Counted from the first letter of the stretch, positions 49,006-58,293 are shown. The stretch is 64,000 nt of DNA from an uncultured Bacteroidota bacterium (GCA_903882805.1 CAIRYK010000071.1:57659-121658), one strand, 5' to 3'. Made by a program: numbers and translations. The notes: generated from the sequence alone by a model not told the origin.

Positions 49006-51411
49006 TTAGAAGGTATATTTAATATTCAACCCTCCGAAATAATTAATTTCGCGAGGCGCTGGCAGATAAGCGTCTGGCAACTGATTGAGGAACACCATGA
49101 ATGGATATTGCGTACCGGTGATATTGTTAGCGCCAGCAAACAAATCGATACCCAAGTGGTTAAAGAAAGTATGCTGAACGCCAATCTTAGCATTCAACAA
49201 GCTATAAGCCTTTGTCTTATTCAGATTATCTGATGTAAAGTACATCGCATCGCGGTAGCTATAGTTTACATTTCCGTAAATGCCCATTTTAGTAACTACA
49301 TCTACACCGGCATTGAGTGTTATAGGTGACACGCCTGCCACTTTCTTTCCGCTATAGTCAGTTTCTACAACGCTTTTCTTATCGCCGCTCAGCTGCTGAA
49401 ATTTGAAGTCCTTGTACTGGAAATCAGCATAGGCAAAATTTATAAATGGCGATACGTTTTTCAGCGCGCCTGTTGCCGATTCGTAAGCGGTGTATTTCAC
49501 CAGCGCTTCAAGACCCATATTATCTTGCTTACCACCATTGGCAACATAAGTGTACGATGTAGCAGTGTTAGCCGCATTAGGCACTGCTACTACAGTCATC
49601 TTGTTTGAGAATACAGCATCGAATACAGCAACGGAATAGAACAATTTACCCTTCAACACCGATCCTTTAGATCCTACTTCTATCTGTGTGCCCTGTTCAG
49701 GTTTCAGTTCGGTATTGAGCTGGCCTGTGAGCGGGATAAAGAAATAAGAACTTACCGGCGCTTTGTAGCCATTGCTATAAGACGCATATACAGATATTTG
49801 TTTCTTAATCACCTTGTTGATAGCGAAGTGAGGCGACAGCAATCCTGCATATTCGCGACCATACTTAGTAGGCAGGTGCGTAGCTTTCGGATTGCTTGGG
49901 TTGTTGTTGATAGCTACATAAAAACGGTCGTTCAGTTCTATACCCATGTAGCTCAAGCCTATACCGCCGGTCAAAGAAAACTCATGAGGCATAGAAAGCG
50001 TCCATTCGGTAAATGCCGACCATGTTCTGGAAATCGTATATTGGTTGCTTCTCATAGCGCCAATAATGTTATAGCCCGACAAATTTGAGCTGTCTTTCAC
50101 CATTGGGTAACCAATAATTTGAGCGTTTTGGCGCTGCGCCTCAGCGCCGGTAATGCCCGAAAGACTGAACTTCTTGTTGAGATCATATTTCACATCAATT
50201 ACCGACCTGAAACCGTAATTGAGCGGCAGTTTATCGGTCCAGCCGCCAGCCGAGCTAACATTGCTGCTGGTGCCAGTACCAAAAAACGAGGTTGTATTTG
50301 ATATTTGGTCGTTGAACTTATATGTTTGTCCGAGACCGGCCCTAAATGTCATAACATTGGAGTGGGCATCATTATTGATATAGGCAGGATTACCAGAATA
50401 GTCGAGCGTATCGTACTGCCCAATGGTTAACTCCCCATTGCGTTGATCGTAGCTGTTGCTATACCCTACATAGGCATTAATGGTTTGCTTTTCATTTGGC
50501 CTGAAATCACCCATCATGTTCACAAAGTCCTTTTGCGATGCGGTATGCTTCATAAAACCATCATATTGTTGTTTGCCATAGTTCACCAGTAGCGATGAAC
50601 GCTCACCGCCTATCTGCACACGGGTGGTATACCGTTGCAAACCATAACTACCCATCATGGCGTCTTGCCCTATGCTTACTTTTCCCTTCTCTGCCTGTGT
50701 AGTTTTTAGGTTTACCACGCCTGCTATAGCCAGGCCGTAAAGCGTTCCGGCGGGACCTTTCACCACTTCCACATTGCTTACCGAGCCAAAATCTATATCG
50801 TCCATCAGCGTGATGCCTTCAGCATCGGTTACCGGAATACCGTTCAGGTATACTTTATACCCCTGACCATCGAAGTTACTGTTCACTCCGTTTGTACCGC
50901 GGGCGCCATTGCCATACCCGCGAATATTGAATTGCTGTCCAGCTGAAACCGTGCGGCGTTCCATCAGCACACCGGGTATGTTTGCATTTATTGCGTCGTC
51001 GAGATATAAACCAGTTCCTCTTTTTATTTCTGTTTCGGTTAGTTTTACGATTGATACAGGCTGATACAGCAACTGCTTATTGGGGTTTGAGCTGGCGGTT
51101 ATTTCTACTTCATCCAGCCCATTTGACGACGCATACATATTCACCGACAATTGCTCGTCGCAGTTTTTCATTTTATGCGTATAGGCGGCATAACTGAGGT
51201 GTGTTATCACCAGATCTTTATTACCTGTACATTCTATTGAAAATGCCCCTTCGGCATTGGTAGTTGTTTTATTTCCTGCCAGCTCTACTACTGCGCCCGA
51301 CAGAGGCTTTCCGGTAGCAGCGTCAATTACTTTTCCTTTTAACTGAGATGTTTGCGCAAACGCATTTACACCAATAGCCATAACGGCTACATACATATAT
51401 AGCTTCTTCAT
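49006..51411 (-). CDS. TonB-dependent outer membrane receptor (likely heme/iron)
   Basis: Outer-membrane active transporter of 801 residues. It has a signal peptide (MKKLYMYVAVMAIGVNAFA), then a CarboxypepD-regulatory-like domain (KGKVIDAATGKPLSGAVVEL), the plug (FNIRGYGNGARGTNGVNSNF; VEVVKGPAGTLYG) and a 22-strand barrel ending in aromatic Phe (GGLNIKYTF). The downstream hmuTUV genes on the same strand indicate heme or an iron chelate as ligand, by context only. A hairpin separates the two units. Confidence 0.95.
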   Translation of the reverse strand: MKKLYMYVAVMAIGVNAFAQTSQLKGKVIDAATGKPLSGAVVELAGNKTTTNAEGAFSIECTGNKDLVITHLSYAAYTHKMKNCDEQLSVNMYASSNGLDEVEITASSNPNKQLLYQPVSIVKLTETEIKRGTGLYLDDAINANIPGVLMERRTVSAGQQFNIRGYGNGARGTNGVNSNFDGQGYKVYLNGIPVTDAEGITLMDDIDFGSVSNVEVVKGPAGTLYGLAIAGVVNLKTTQAEKGKVSIGQDAMMGSYGLQRYTTRVQIGGERSSLLVNYGKQQYDGFMKHTASQKDFVNMMGDFRPNEKQTINAYVGYSNSYDQRNGELTIGQYDTLDYSGNPAYINNDAHSNVMTFRAGLGQTYKFNDQISNTTSFFGTGTSSNVSSAGGWTDKLPLNYGFRSVIDVKYDLNKKFSLSGITGAEAQRQNAQIIGYPMVKDSSNLSGYNIIGAMRSNQYTISRTWSAFTEWTLSMPHEFSLTGGIGLSYMGIELNDRFYVAINNNPSNPKATHLPTKYGREYAGLLSPHFAINKVIKKQISVYASYSNGYKAPVSSYFFIPLTGQLNTELKPEQGTQIEVGSKGSVLKGKLFYSVAVFDAVFSNKMTVVAVPNAANTATSYTYVANGGKQDNMGLEALVKYTAYESATGALKNVSPFINFAYADFQYKDFKFQQLSGDKKSVVETDYSGKKVAGVSPITLNAGVDVVTKMGIYGNVNYSYRDAMYFTSDNLNKTKAYSLLNAKIGVQHTFFNHLGIDLFAGANNITGTQYPFMVFLNQLPDAYLPAPREINYFGGLNIKYTF

Positions 51412-51654
51412 TTTTTAGTTGATCTTTTTTAAATAAACAGGTAGTGCGAACAACGGGTTAGCCCCGCTATAGCATAGCGCACCAATTTGATCCAGTAATG
51501 GGAGAAAACTTTGCTCCGATAGAATGACTAATTAGATGCAGAAAATATACTCGGTTAATGGAATAGATAAACTGCATCACATAAAATACTGCAATTGATA
51601 CAATATTGGCTAATTGCAGCAATTACTGTTTTGCGATTCAAAAAGGGTATATGA

Positions 51655-52161
51655 TCAACTAAATTTGGGAGGAGGCAACAACACGCTACCCGATAAAGAT
51701 TCGATACCGGGGGCATAAACAGGATAAGCGCTTACAGAATAAGCAACATAGACAATATGGAAAGATGGAGGCGGAGGCATATAGGCTACTGTCAGCAATT
51801 GCATCAATCGCTTCATAAAATCGGCCTGATTTTTTTTACTCCCCCCTAGTTTATCAATTTGCGCAATCAGCCTTTGTTCCTTCTTGTCCTTTATAACTTG
51901 CAACAGTACTTTGTCGCCCGATATAGTCAGCGACTCCACATCATACATTTCACCCTGATATAAAATTTCGTTTTTATCTACCAAGGCTGCTTTGAGGGTT
52001 GCAAGATCTATCGTTAACTGCTGCACCACTTTTCCTCTTGTCGATCGACTTGAATGCATTTCGTTATATACTGCAGTCCTTCTCGCCTGATAAAACAGCA
52101 TTAATCCTCCGGACTGGAGTAATATTGCGATCAGTAGTACAAGACAGGCTATACGTTTCAA
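51655..52161 (-). CDS. Small membrane-anchored or exported hypothetical protein near the TonB receptor
   Basis: Protein of 168 residues with an N-terminal hydrophobic helix (IACLVLLIAILLQSGGLMLF). A mixed alpha/beta middle follows (KNEILYQGEMYDVESLTISG, KVLLQVIKDKKEQRL) with a C-terminal Pro-rich stretch (PPPPSFHIVYVAYSV; LPPPKFS). It has no recognised domain. It lies 243 nt upstream of the TonB receptor gene on the same strand, so a role linked to that transporter is plausible but not shown. Confidence 0.7.
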   Translation of the reverse strand: MKRIACLVLLIAILLQSGGLMLFYQARRTAVYNEMHSSRSTRGKVVQQLTIDLATLKAALVDKNEILYQGEMYDVESLTISGDKVLLQVIKDKKEQRLIAQIDKLGGSKKNQADFMKRLMQLLTVAYMPPPPSFHIVYVAYSVSAYPVYAPGIESLSGSVLLPPPKFS

Positions 52162-52518
52162 GTTTTATTACAGTTAACTGGTCAAATGTAGTTTTTTATC
52201 GGGAATTGCGAAATAACATAACATACTTTTTTATTTGCAAACCTAATTATTGACAGCCTTAATGTAGCTACGATGTACGTATTGGCAGCAAAAACGGTAA
52301 GGCAACAGACTTCAAAAATAGAATGATACCGATACGAGGAACAGCATACTCGCGCAAATACTATTCATTGCAGCGCCAGATAAATCGTAGTTTTTAAAAC
52401 CTCTTAAAAAGAAATAAAATAAATCTTCAATAGCTGAATAAAAAAAATAGTTACCTTAGAAAAGCAAAACCTACCAAATACCATTGTGTAAAACGCACCT
52501 ATTTTACAATACACCTCT
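52162..52518. other. Intergenic region between divergent genes
   Basis: No gene, RNA or clear operator recognised; AT-rich, with a possible but weak -7-like TTACCTTAG near 52450. Confidence 0.35.
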
Positions 52519-53571
52519 ATGATATCGCCAGTTATTACAGCCGACCATAAACGAATAGAACGCATTGCCGGCGTAGGAAGCTGGACCATGGATCTTGCCA
52601 CCGGGCAGGCTGAATGGTCGGCTCAGGCTTGCAGGATATACGGATTTGACGAAAACAATAATAAACATACTTACCAGGAATGGGAATCCTTTGTTCACCC
52701 CAATGATGTTGCACAGGTACGCGAAATACTTTGTTTGGCAGATATGCAAAAAAACAGTTGCAGTTTTCAGCACCGTATCATCAACCGCCGGCTTGAAGTA
52801 CGTGATATTAATACTTCTTTTGAGTATGTGAAGGATGAAACAGATTGTGCAACCTGCCTTGTAGGGGTAGTTCAAGACATAACAGATCTGGTAAAAATAA
52901 AATCCAACTTTTCGAGATCGGAAGAGAACATGCAACTTGTTTTCAATTTAATACCCCTTTCAGTTTACGCCAGGCGCCGAAATGGCGACTATCTTTTTGG
53001 CAATCATGTTTTCTTGGCTCACTATGGCATTACTGCCGAACAGCTGAAAGGAAAGAACCTGGCAGATTTTGTAACCGTCCCCGAAGAGCTGGCAGAATTG
53101 CGCAGGCAAGATGCAATGGTGTTCGATTCGGGCAAGAAACTAATGGTTACGGAGTTTAAGCAGAAAAACGCATTAGGTAAAGTAACCTACTGGCGGATAT
53201 TAAAAATCCCGTTTACACCCGTTGGCGAATCTGAAATGGCCATGCTGGGAATAGCTGAAGATATCACACTTGAAAAAGAGCGCGTAGACAAAATTGTAGC
53301 ATATTCGAGCGCGATAAAGGAGAGAAATAAACAGCTCGAGGATTTTTCATTCAAAGTATCGCATGAATTGCGAGGTCCGTTGACCATAATTTTGGGTATT
53401 GCTCATGTTGCCAACCTTATTACCCCCAGCAGTGATCAACTCTCATTTTTTCTGGATGGCGTAAAATCTTCGGTGATAGAAATGGACAAAGTAGTGCGTG
53501 AACTAAACGAACTTATTGGCGAACGCCCCTCTCCCGCTATGCCCGACGAAATGAGCATCCTTCCTGCTTAA
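52519..53571 (+). CDS. PAS-PAS-HisKA protein lacking an ATPase domain
   Basis: Cytoplasmic signalling protein of 350 residues. The first PAS (about 10-130) contains RIAGVGSWTMDLATGQAEWS and the second (about 140-255) FNLIPLSVYARRRNGDYLFG. A HisKA dimerisation helix follows with FSFKVSHELRGPLTIILG, including the phospho-acceptor His. The chain then ends (DEMSILPA) without the N, G1 and G2 boxes of a HATPase. The stop at 53569-53571 is followed by non-coding DNA, so it is not an obvious frameshift. It may be a phospho-acceptor or sensor that works with another kinase. Confidence 0.88.
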   Translation: MISPVITADHKRIERIAGVGSWTMDLATGQAEWSAQACRIYGFDENNNKHTYQEWESFVHPNDVAQVREILCLADMQKNSCSFQHRIINRRLEVRDINTSFEYVKDETDCATCLVGVVQDITDLVKIKSNFSRSEENMQLVFNLIPLSVYARRRNGDYLFGNHVFLAHYGITAEQLKGKNLADFVTVPEELAELRRQDAMVFDSGKKLMVTEFKQKNALGKVTYWRILKIPFTPVGESEMAMLGIAEDITLEKERVDKIVAYSSAIKERNKQLEDFSFKVSHELRGPLTIILGIAHVANLITPSSDQLSFFLDGVKSSVIEMDKVVRELNELIGERPSPAMPDEMSILPA

Positions 53572-53752
53572 TAATGTCGATCAACGTCCACTTCTTCTAC
53601 ACCCCGGTTACTACTTCGGGTGTATTTGCTTGTATTAAAACATGAATAGAAAAGACATTTAACACCTTCATCATAAAAATTGAACAAAAAAACGATACTT
53701 ATGAATCAAGAATGAAATTTTGTTCGTATTTTTACTAAAAATATTAAACAAA

Positions 53753-54352
53753 ATGAAAGCCACACTAATAATAACAGCAATTACGGCCATATGCTTAGTG
53801 GTATTTACAACAATTTCGTGGGCTGCAAACAAAAAAGTGGAAAGACAGAAATATAAGGTAGTAAAAAAGGAAGATGGATTTGAAGTGCGCTTCTATCCAA
53901 AGGCTATAATGGCGTCTGTGTCTTCAAACAGGACTGGCGATGAAAACGATGGCAATCAAAATTTCAGAAGGCTTGCCGGCTACATATTTGGCGGCAACAA
54001 GCAGGAACAAAAAATAGCAATGACTGCGCCGGTATATATGGAAAAAGACAGCGCTAACAACAACATGAGTTTTGTGCTGCCTGCCAACTACCAAATGACC
54101 GACTTACCCAACCCCAACGACCCAAACATAAAACTACACTACTCAGATGAAGGTTATTTCGCCTGTCTCAGCTTTGGCGGCTTTGCCAATGCCAAGCGAA
54201 TAACTGAAAAGGAAAACGAACTGAGGGCTGCGCTACAGAAAAAGGGATACAAGGTAACAGGCAGATATAAGTACCTTGGCTATAATGCACCTTGGGACAT
54301 CATAAATCGCGAAAACGATATCGTTGTTCAAATAGAGTATAATAATAAATAG
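53753..54352 (+). CDS. SOUL family heme-binding protein
   Basis: Exported or membrane-anchored protein of 199 residues from the ATG at 53753, with an N-terminal hydrophobic segment (IITAITAICLVVFTTISWA). The SOUL domain is recognisable: KVVKKEDGFEVRFYPKAIMA, RRLAGYIFGGNKQEQKIAMT (then APV), and CLSFGGFANAKRITEKEN. SOUL proteins bind heme or tetrapyrroles. Its place near the heme importer and KatG supports a heme-handling role. The upstream in-frame start at 53720 is not needed. Confidence 0.9.
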   Translation: MKATLIITAITAICLVVFTTISWAANKKVERQKYKVVKKEDGFEVRFYPKAIMASVSSNRTGDENDGNQNFRRLAGYIFGGNKQEQKIAMTAPVYMEKDSANNNMSFVLPANYQMTDLPNPNDPNIKLHYSDEGYFACLSFGGFANAKRITEKENELRAALQKKGYKVTGRYKYLGYNAPWDIINRENDIVVQIEYNNK

Positions 54353-54404
54353 TCGCCCAGCAGCATTTCAACCGTAGTAGTACAAAACAAATAGCCATAG
54401 ATTT

Positions 54405-55571
54405 ATGAAACACATAGCAACATTGATGCTTGCACTGCTGGCAACCCTAACCGGATGGGCGCTACCCTACCAGATTGGACATATAACAGTAACATTTACC
54501 GACAGCGCCCGCGCAAACAGATCTGTACCTACAGAAATATACTACCCTGCCGATATTGCCGGCGACAATGTAAGCTTTGCTGCTGCTATTACTGGCAAGA
54601 CGCCGGCAATTAGCTTTGGTCATGGCTTTGTGATGACCTATGATGCCTACTTCAATGTTAGGGATGCAGTAGTTGGCGCCGGATACATAATTGCCTTCCC
54701 GACAACCGAAGGTTCGTTTTCTCCGAGCCACGATGCTTTTGGCAAAGACCTTGCTTTTGTGTTACGTAAGCTGCGCACACTTGGGGCTACCTCTACGTCT
54801 GTGCTATTTAATCATGTAGACACAATGAATTGTGTAATGGGCCATAGCATGGGTGGTGGAGCCGCATTTCTTGCGGCGGCTTCCGACGCATCTATCAAAA
54901 GCATTGCTACGCTCGCGCCTGCCGAAACCACGCCCTCGGCTATAGGCGCAGCGGCAACACTATCCCTGCCAGCTCTGGTATTTGCCGGAGCCAACGATTG
55001 CGTGACCCCGCCAGCGGCCAACCAATTACCAATGTATAACGGACTGACCAGCGCCTGCAAACACTACATAAGCATTACAGGCGGCAGCCATTGCCAAATG
55101 GCCCTAACAAGCGCCACTTGCAGTTTTGGCGAGGCTACCTGCACACCCGCGCCGGCTATAACCCGCACTGCCCAACATGCAGTCATAAATACCTACCTCC
55201 TACCCTGGCTCGACCAAACGCTAAAAGGCGCCTGTAGCGCTGGAGCCCGCTTCGACTCTACCCTAGCTGCCGACCCGGCAATTACCCACCTGAACAATTG
55301 CTCGCTTTGCGCACCATCTGGTATCAATACAACCCAACTACCACATCAAACCGCAGTTTTATATCCCAACCCTTGCAGCAACGAAATAACCATATCGCCT
55401 ATGGCCGGGCAAAACATGATAACTATATATACCATTACTGGAATAGTAGCGCTAAAGCAAACTATAGATGGCGAAACGAAAATTAATGTAAAAGACCTTG
55501 CCAACAGCATATACCTCTACGAGATAAGCGGCGGCGACGCCAACAAAAGGGGAATACTGGTGAAGCAATAA
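54405..55571 (+). CDS. PETase-like alpha/beta hydrolase with T9SS sorting domain
   Basis: Secreted hydrolase of 388 residues with a signal peptide (KHIATLMLALLATLTGWA). The predicted triad is Ser148 in MGHSMGGGAAF, Asp198 in FAGANDCVTPP and His229 in TGGSHCQM; spacing and the LPMYNGLT...GGSH context resemble bacterial polyester hydrolases/cutinases. The Trp of the active-site loop in known PETases appears replaced by Thr. The C-terminal 75 residues (LYPNPCSNEITISP, then DLANSIYLYEI) are a T9SS type A sorting domain. Natural substrate is unknown; lipid or polyester esters are likely. The gene stands alone. Confidence 0.85.
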   Translation: MKHIATLMLALLATLTGWALPYQIGHITVTFTDSARANRSVPTEIYYPADIAGDNVSFAAAITGKTPAISFGHGFVMTYDAYFNVRDAVVGAGYIIAFPTTEGSFSPSHDAFGKDLAFVLRKLRTLGATSTSVLFNHVDTMNCVMGHSMGGGAAFLAAASDASIKSIATLAPAETTPSAIGAAATLSLPALVFAGANDCVTPPAANQLPMYNGLTSACKHYISITGGSHCQMALTSATCSFGEATCTPAPAITRTAQHAVINTYLLPWLDQTLKGACSAGARFDSTLAADPAITHLNNCSLCAPSGINTTQLPHQTAVLYPNPCSNEITISPMAGQNMITIYTITGIVALKQTIDGETKINVKDLANSIYLYEISGGDANKRGILVKQ

Positions 55572-55651
55572 TGAACCAGCTAAAACTAAACCGATAATAC
55601 CTGCCTATTCGCTCCTATTTGTGCTGAAAGGCAAATATTATTTTTGGATAT

Positions 55652-55682
55652 TGCCAAGAGTTGTTACTTTTGCACTCTGAAA
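55652..55682 (+). promoter_or_regulatory. Promoter of tRNA-Arg
   Basis: TTTTG at 55652-55656, 18-nt spacer, TACTTTTG at 55675-55682, 34 nt before the tRNA. Confidence 0.6.
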
Positions 55683-55716
55683 TCGTGAGTAGCGTTGCTA
55701 CTACCCATTTCCAGCC

Positions 55717-55790
55717 GGTCCGGTAGCTCAGTTGGATAGAGCATCAGCCTTCTAAGCTGGGGGTCATTGGTTCGAATCCAATCCGGGTCA
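55717..55790 (+). tRNA. tRNA-Arg (anticodon UCU)
   Basis: 74-nt cloverleaf: acceptor GGTCCGG pairs with CCGGGTC through two G-U pairs, D-arm GCTC-AGTTGGATA-GAGC, anticodon loop CTTCTAA giving TCT, T-arm ATTGG-TTCGAAT-CCAAT. CCA not encoded. The integrative element begins just downstream. Confidence 0.96.
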
Positions 55791-55803
55791 CGAGTATAAT
55801 CAT

Positions 55804-55843
55804 AAAGCATTGTAAATCAAGTATTTACAGTGCTTTATTTTTT
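55804..55843 (+). terminator. Terminator after tRNA-Arg
   Basis: 14-bp stem AAAGCATTGTAAAT (55804-55817), loop CAAGT, ATTTACAGTGCTTT (55823-55836, one G-T), then a T-run. Confidence 0.8.
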
Positions 55844-55846
55844 GAT

Positions 55847-55866
55847 GGTGGCAGAAAAGGTGGCAG
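55847..55866. repeat. Direct repeat GGTGGCAG, with an inverted copy at 56343-56351
   Basis: GGTGGCAG occurs twice (55847-55854 and 55859-55866) separated by AAAA, and TCTGCCACC occurs in inverse orientation at 56343-56351. They lie at the tRNA-proximal end of the element and could be recombinase sites. Confidence 0.45.
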
Positions 55867-55961
55867 TTCTTGAAAATTCGTTTCCTGATTTGTGATTTTT
55901 TTATTTTCCCGGTAATATATGGTAGCGCAATTTTGTAATTACCATCTCTCCACATTAAGTT

Positions 55962-56131
55962 ATCACATTATAAAACCTAATTACGCCAGGTTTGAAATTG
56001 TTATCCATAAATAGGCTCGCCATATTTTCACTCATTCGCCACATTTGAGTTTTCTCACCTAAATATCATATTATAAAACTTAATTACGCCTAATCATTCA
56101 AAGTTATCCATAATAACCTCGCCACATTTTA
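55962..56131. repeat. Two-copy tandem repeat (103-bp period) with TTATCCATAA cores
   Basis: Units at 55962-56028 and 56065-56131 share ATCAYATTATAAAACYTAATTACGCC, a 12-nt variable part, then GTTATCCATAA and CTCGCCAYATTTT. The core resembles DnaA boxes or iterons. It sits in the non-coding tRNA-proximal end of the element. Confidence 0.75.
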
Positions 56132-56660
56132 ATTCTTTATCCATATTTGCTTACCATAATTAATTGGTTATCAATAATTTTACACAGATTTTTAATTTTT
56201 ATTGATTACCAGTCATTTATGGTTTTCCAAAACAAATATGCTTGATTTTTTCTTGTGGTTTGAAAATTTTAACGTAGCTTTGTGAAACAAATGAAGGGGC
56301 AAGTAATACCGCCAACAATTTTCATTTTATAGGCAGTTCAATCTGCCACCATCGGGCTACAACTTAAATGGGTGGGCTGCGACCAAAAGAATACCAAGCG
56401 AGTTCTCTGTTGAGTTCCATTTTATTTTTGCAATATGTTTTACTGGGGGATGCCAGTATGCCATTTTGAAAATATGAAATAGCACTTCCCAGCAATTCAC
56501 CCGGCATCTATTGTTCGCAGCCCTTTTTGCGTTTGGCCCTGATCATGCCTACCGCCGGGAGCATCTGCAAGCAACATCCTCTATGCCGGATTTGGTTTTC
56601 TCTTCGTAGAACGTGTGGGACGTACCCCGCCGAAAAACCAATAATTATCATAACAATTTT
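56132..56660. other. Non-coding AT-rich element end
   Basis: No supported gene. It contains further ATCC/TTATC-rich motifs to about 56180 and the leader of the methyltransferase unit. Confidence 0.4.
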
Positions 56661-56864
56661 ATGAATACAAATAAATTTTGCCACAGGCAACATATAGCTA
56701 CTGCTTTGCTTATACCTACCAAGCACTTTAACACAGATATTAATAATAGCCATAACGGGCTACTACACGACCGCATACCGAATAATAAGGCACTTGTACG
56801 TGTCCCATGTGATACAGTTACCCCTATCCCTGTAACCTATAAACTATACACAAATGGAAAATAA
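56661..56864 (+). CDS. Truncated paralogue of the ParB-like N-terminus of the next gene
   Basis: Protein of 67 residues (MNTNKFCHRQHIATALLIPT, then HFNTDINN) that aligns along its length with the first 75 residues of the following methyltransferase (MENNTLCNRQYIDAALLKPS, then YVSTDIDNE). The catalytic or DNA-binding rest is missing. It overlaps the next start by 11 nt. It may be a small functional protein or a broken duplicate. Confidence 0.55.
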   Translation: MNTNKFCHRQHIATALLIPTKHFNTDINNSHNGLLHDRIPNNKALVRVPCDTVTPIPVTYKLYTNGK

Positions 56865-58293
56865 CACACTTTGCAACAGGCAGTACATAGATGCTGCACT
56901 CCTTAAACCGAGCAAGTACGTTAGTACAGATATAGATAACGAGTTTTACGAATTGCTCCGGGAAAATATCCGGCAAAATAAAGTCCTTAAACCTGTAATC
57001 GCAACCAAAGGTTTAGTTATAAGAGACGGTTACGCCCGTACAAAGGTTTGCAAGGAGTTAGGCATACCAGTTCCTATTGAGTATTGTGAAGATGCCTGCG
57101 ATGCGGACGAGGAGTATTTAAGGCTATCGCACAATCTCACAAAGCCTATGAAGCACTTTGAACGATACAGGGCGTACCAAGCAATCCGCACCCGGTTTAA
57201 AGTTACCAAGGGTACGCGAACCGATTTAACTGATAATGTAGCGGAATATAAAACCATGATAGATACGCTGGGCGGTAACGGAAAATACTTTTCAAGGTTG
57301 AATTACATTGAAAAGACTGCGCCCCTTGTATTTGGCAACGATGAAAAAAAGATTGCTGCATACAAGAAAAAAATAGATGACGGGGAGCTTAAAATTTCCG
57401 GTGCTGAAAAGTACCTGAAAGAAAAGGTGAAGCAGATTGAGAATAAAAAAGCCATACCTGAAAACGTAGAGGTAATTACCGATTGGGTAAAGCTGTTTCA
57501 AAAAGATAGCAGGCTTATGACCGTTGAAGAAACGGGATTGGTAGATGCAATAGTAACAAGCCCTCACTACGGTTTCGGCAGGATAGATTATGATAATGCA
57601 GCAGAACGGGTCGGGCAGGAAAGGGATGTTGATAGTTTCACCGAAGCCATGAAGCCTTTTTTTCAAGCCAGTTGGAATGTGTTAAAGCCAGACGGTAGCC
57701 TGTGGGTAGTAATTGGTGATTGCGTCAGGGAGGGGGAGTACCAGAATGCGCCGGAAAACTTCTTGCTAATGATGTTAGCCATGGGCTGGATAATTAACGA
57801 CAAGATTATATGGCAAAAGATAGATCCGCAGCCTACATCGCCATTCAACCGGACAATATGTTCTTACGAATACATATACCACTTTACAAAAAACAAGGAC
57901 TTTGTGTATAACCGTGATTGGCTTGATGAGATACCGGATGAAACGATAACTACATACAACCATACCGAAACTGCATACCCGTTGAAATCATTAGCAGGCA
58001 AGGTGAAGAACTCATTAATTACTACTCACAAGTCCTCTACCGCTGGTATCAGGAAAAAATGTGAAGAGCGTGGTTTCTTTTGCACACATAATGCAACGTA
58101 TCCAATAGATATACCCCTGTATTGCATTTTAGCATCTACACGGCCCGGAGATACGGTACTTGACATTTGCACAGGCACATCGGTAACAGGTGAGGCGGCT
58201 GTTCAAATCGGCAGGAAGTATATTGGTTACGACACCAATAACCAGTACATAGAGGTATCAAAAGTCAGGCTGGAAAAATACCTTAATAACTAA
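56854..58293 (+). CDS. ParB-like / DNA methyltransferase fusion protein
   Basis: Protein of 479 residues. The N-terminal 110 residues look like a ParB/Sulfiredoxin-type domain (LRENIRQNKVLKPVIATKGL, VIRDGYARTKVCKELGIPVP). The C-terminal half is a beta-class DNA methyltransferase: motif IV as IVTSPHYGFG near residue 235 (TSPPY in most relatives), and the SAM motif I near 433-446 (TVLDICTGTSVTGEAA). Motif order IV before I indicates the beta class, for N4-cytosine or N6-adenine. No restriction gene is adjacent. Such solitary methyltransferases are common in integrative elements. Confidence 0.88.
   Translation: MENNTLCNRQYIDAALLKPSKYVSTDIDNEFYELLRENIRQNKVLKPVIATKGLVIRDGYARTKVCKELGIPVPIEYCEDACDADEEYLRLSHNLTKPMKHFERYRAYQAIRTRFKVTKGTRTDLTDNVAEYKTMIDTLGGNGKYFSRLNYIEKTAPLVFGNDEKKIAAYKKKIDDGELKISGAEKYLKEKVKQIENKKAIPENVEVITDWVKLFQKDSRLMTVEETGLVDAIVTSPHYGFGRIDYDNAAERVGQERDVDSFTEAMKPFFQASWNVLKPDGSLWVVIGDCVREGEYQNAPENFLLMMLAMGWIINDKIIWQKIDPQPTSPFNRTICSYEYIYHFTKNKDFVYNRDWLDEIPDETITTYNHTETAYPLKSLAGKVKNSLITTHKSSTAGIRKKCEERGFFCTHNATYPIDIPLYCILASTRPGDTVLDICTGTSVTGEAAVQIGRKYIGYDTNNQYIEVSKVRLEKYLNN

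Noticed and set aside
56508..56753. 81-codon minus-strand frame
   Set aside because: Overlaps the truncated ParB-like frame on the other strand, which has real similarity to the next gene; this one has no such support.
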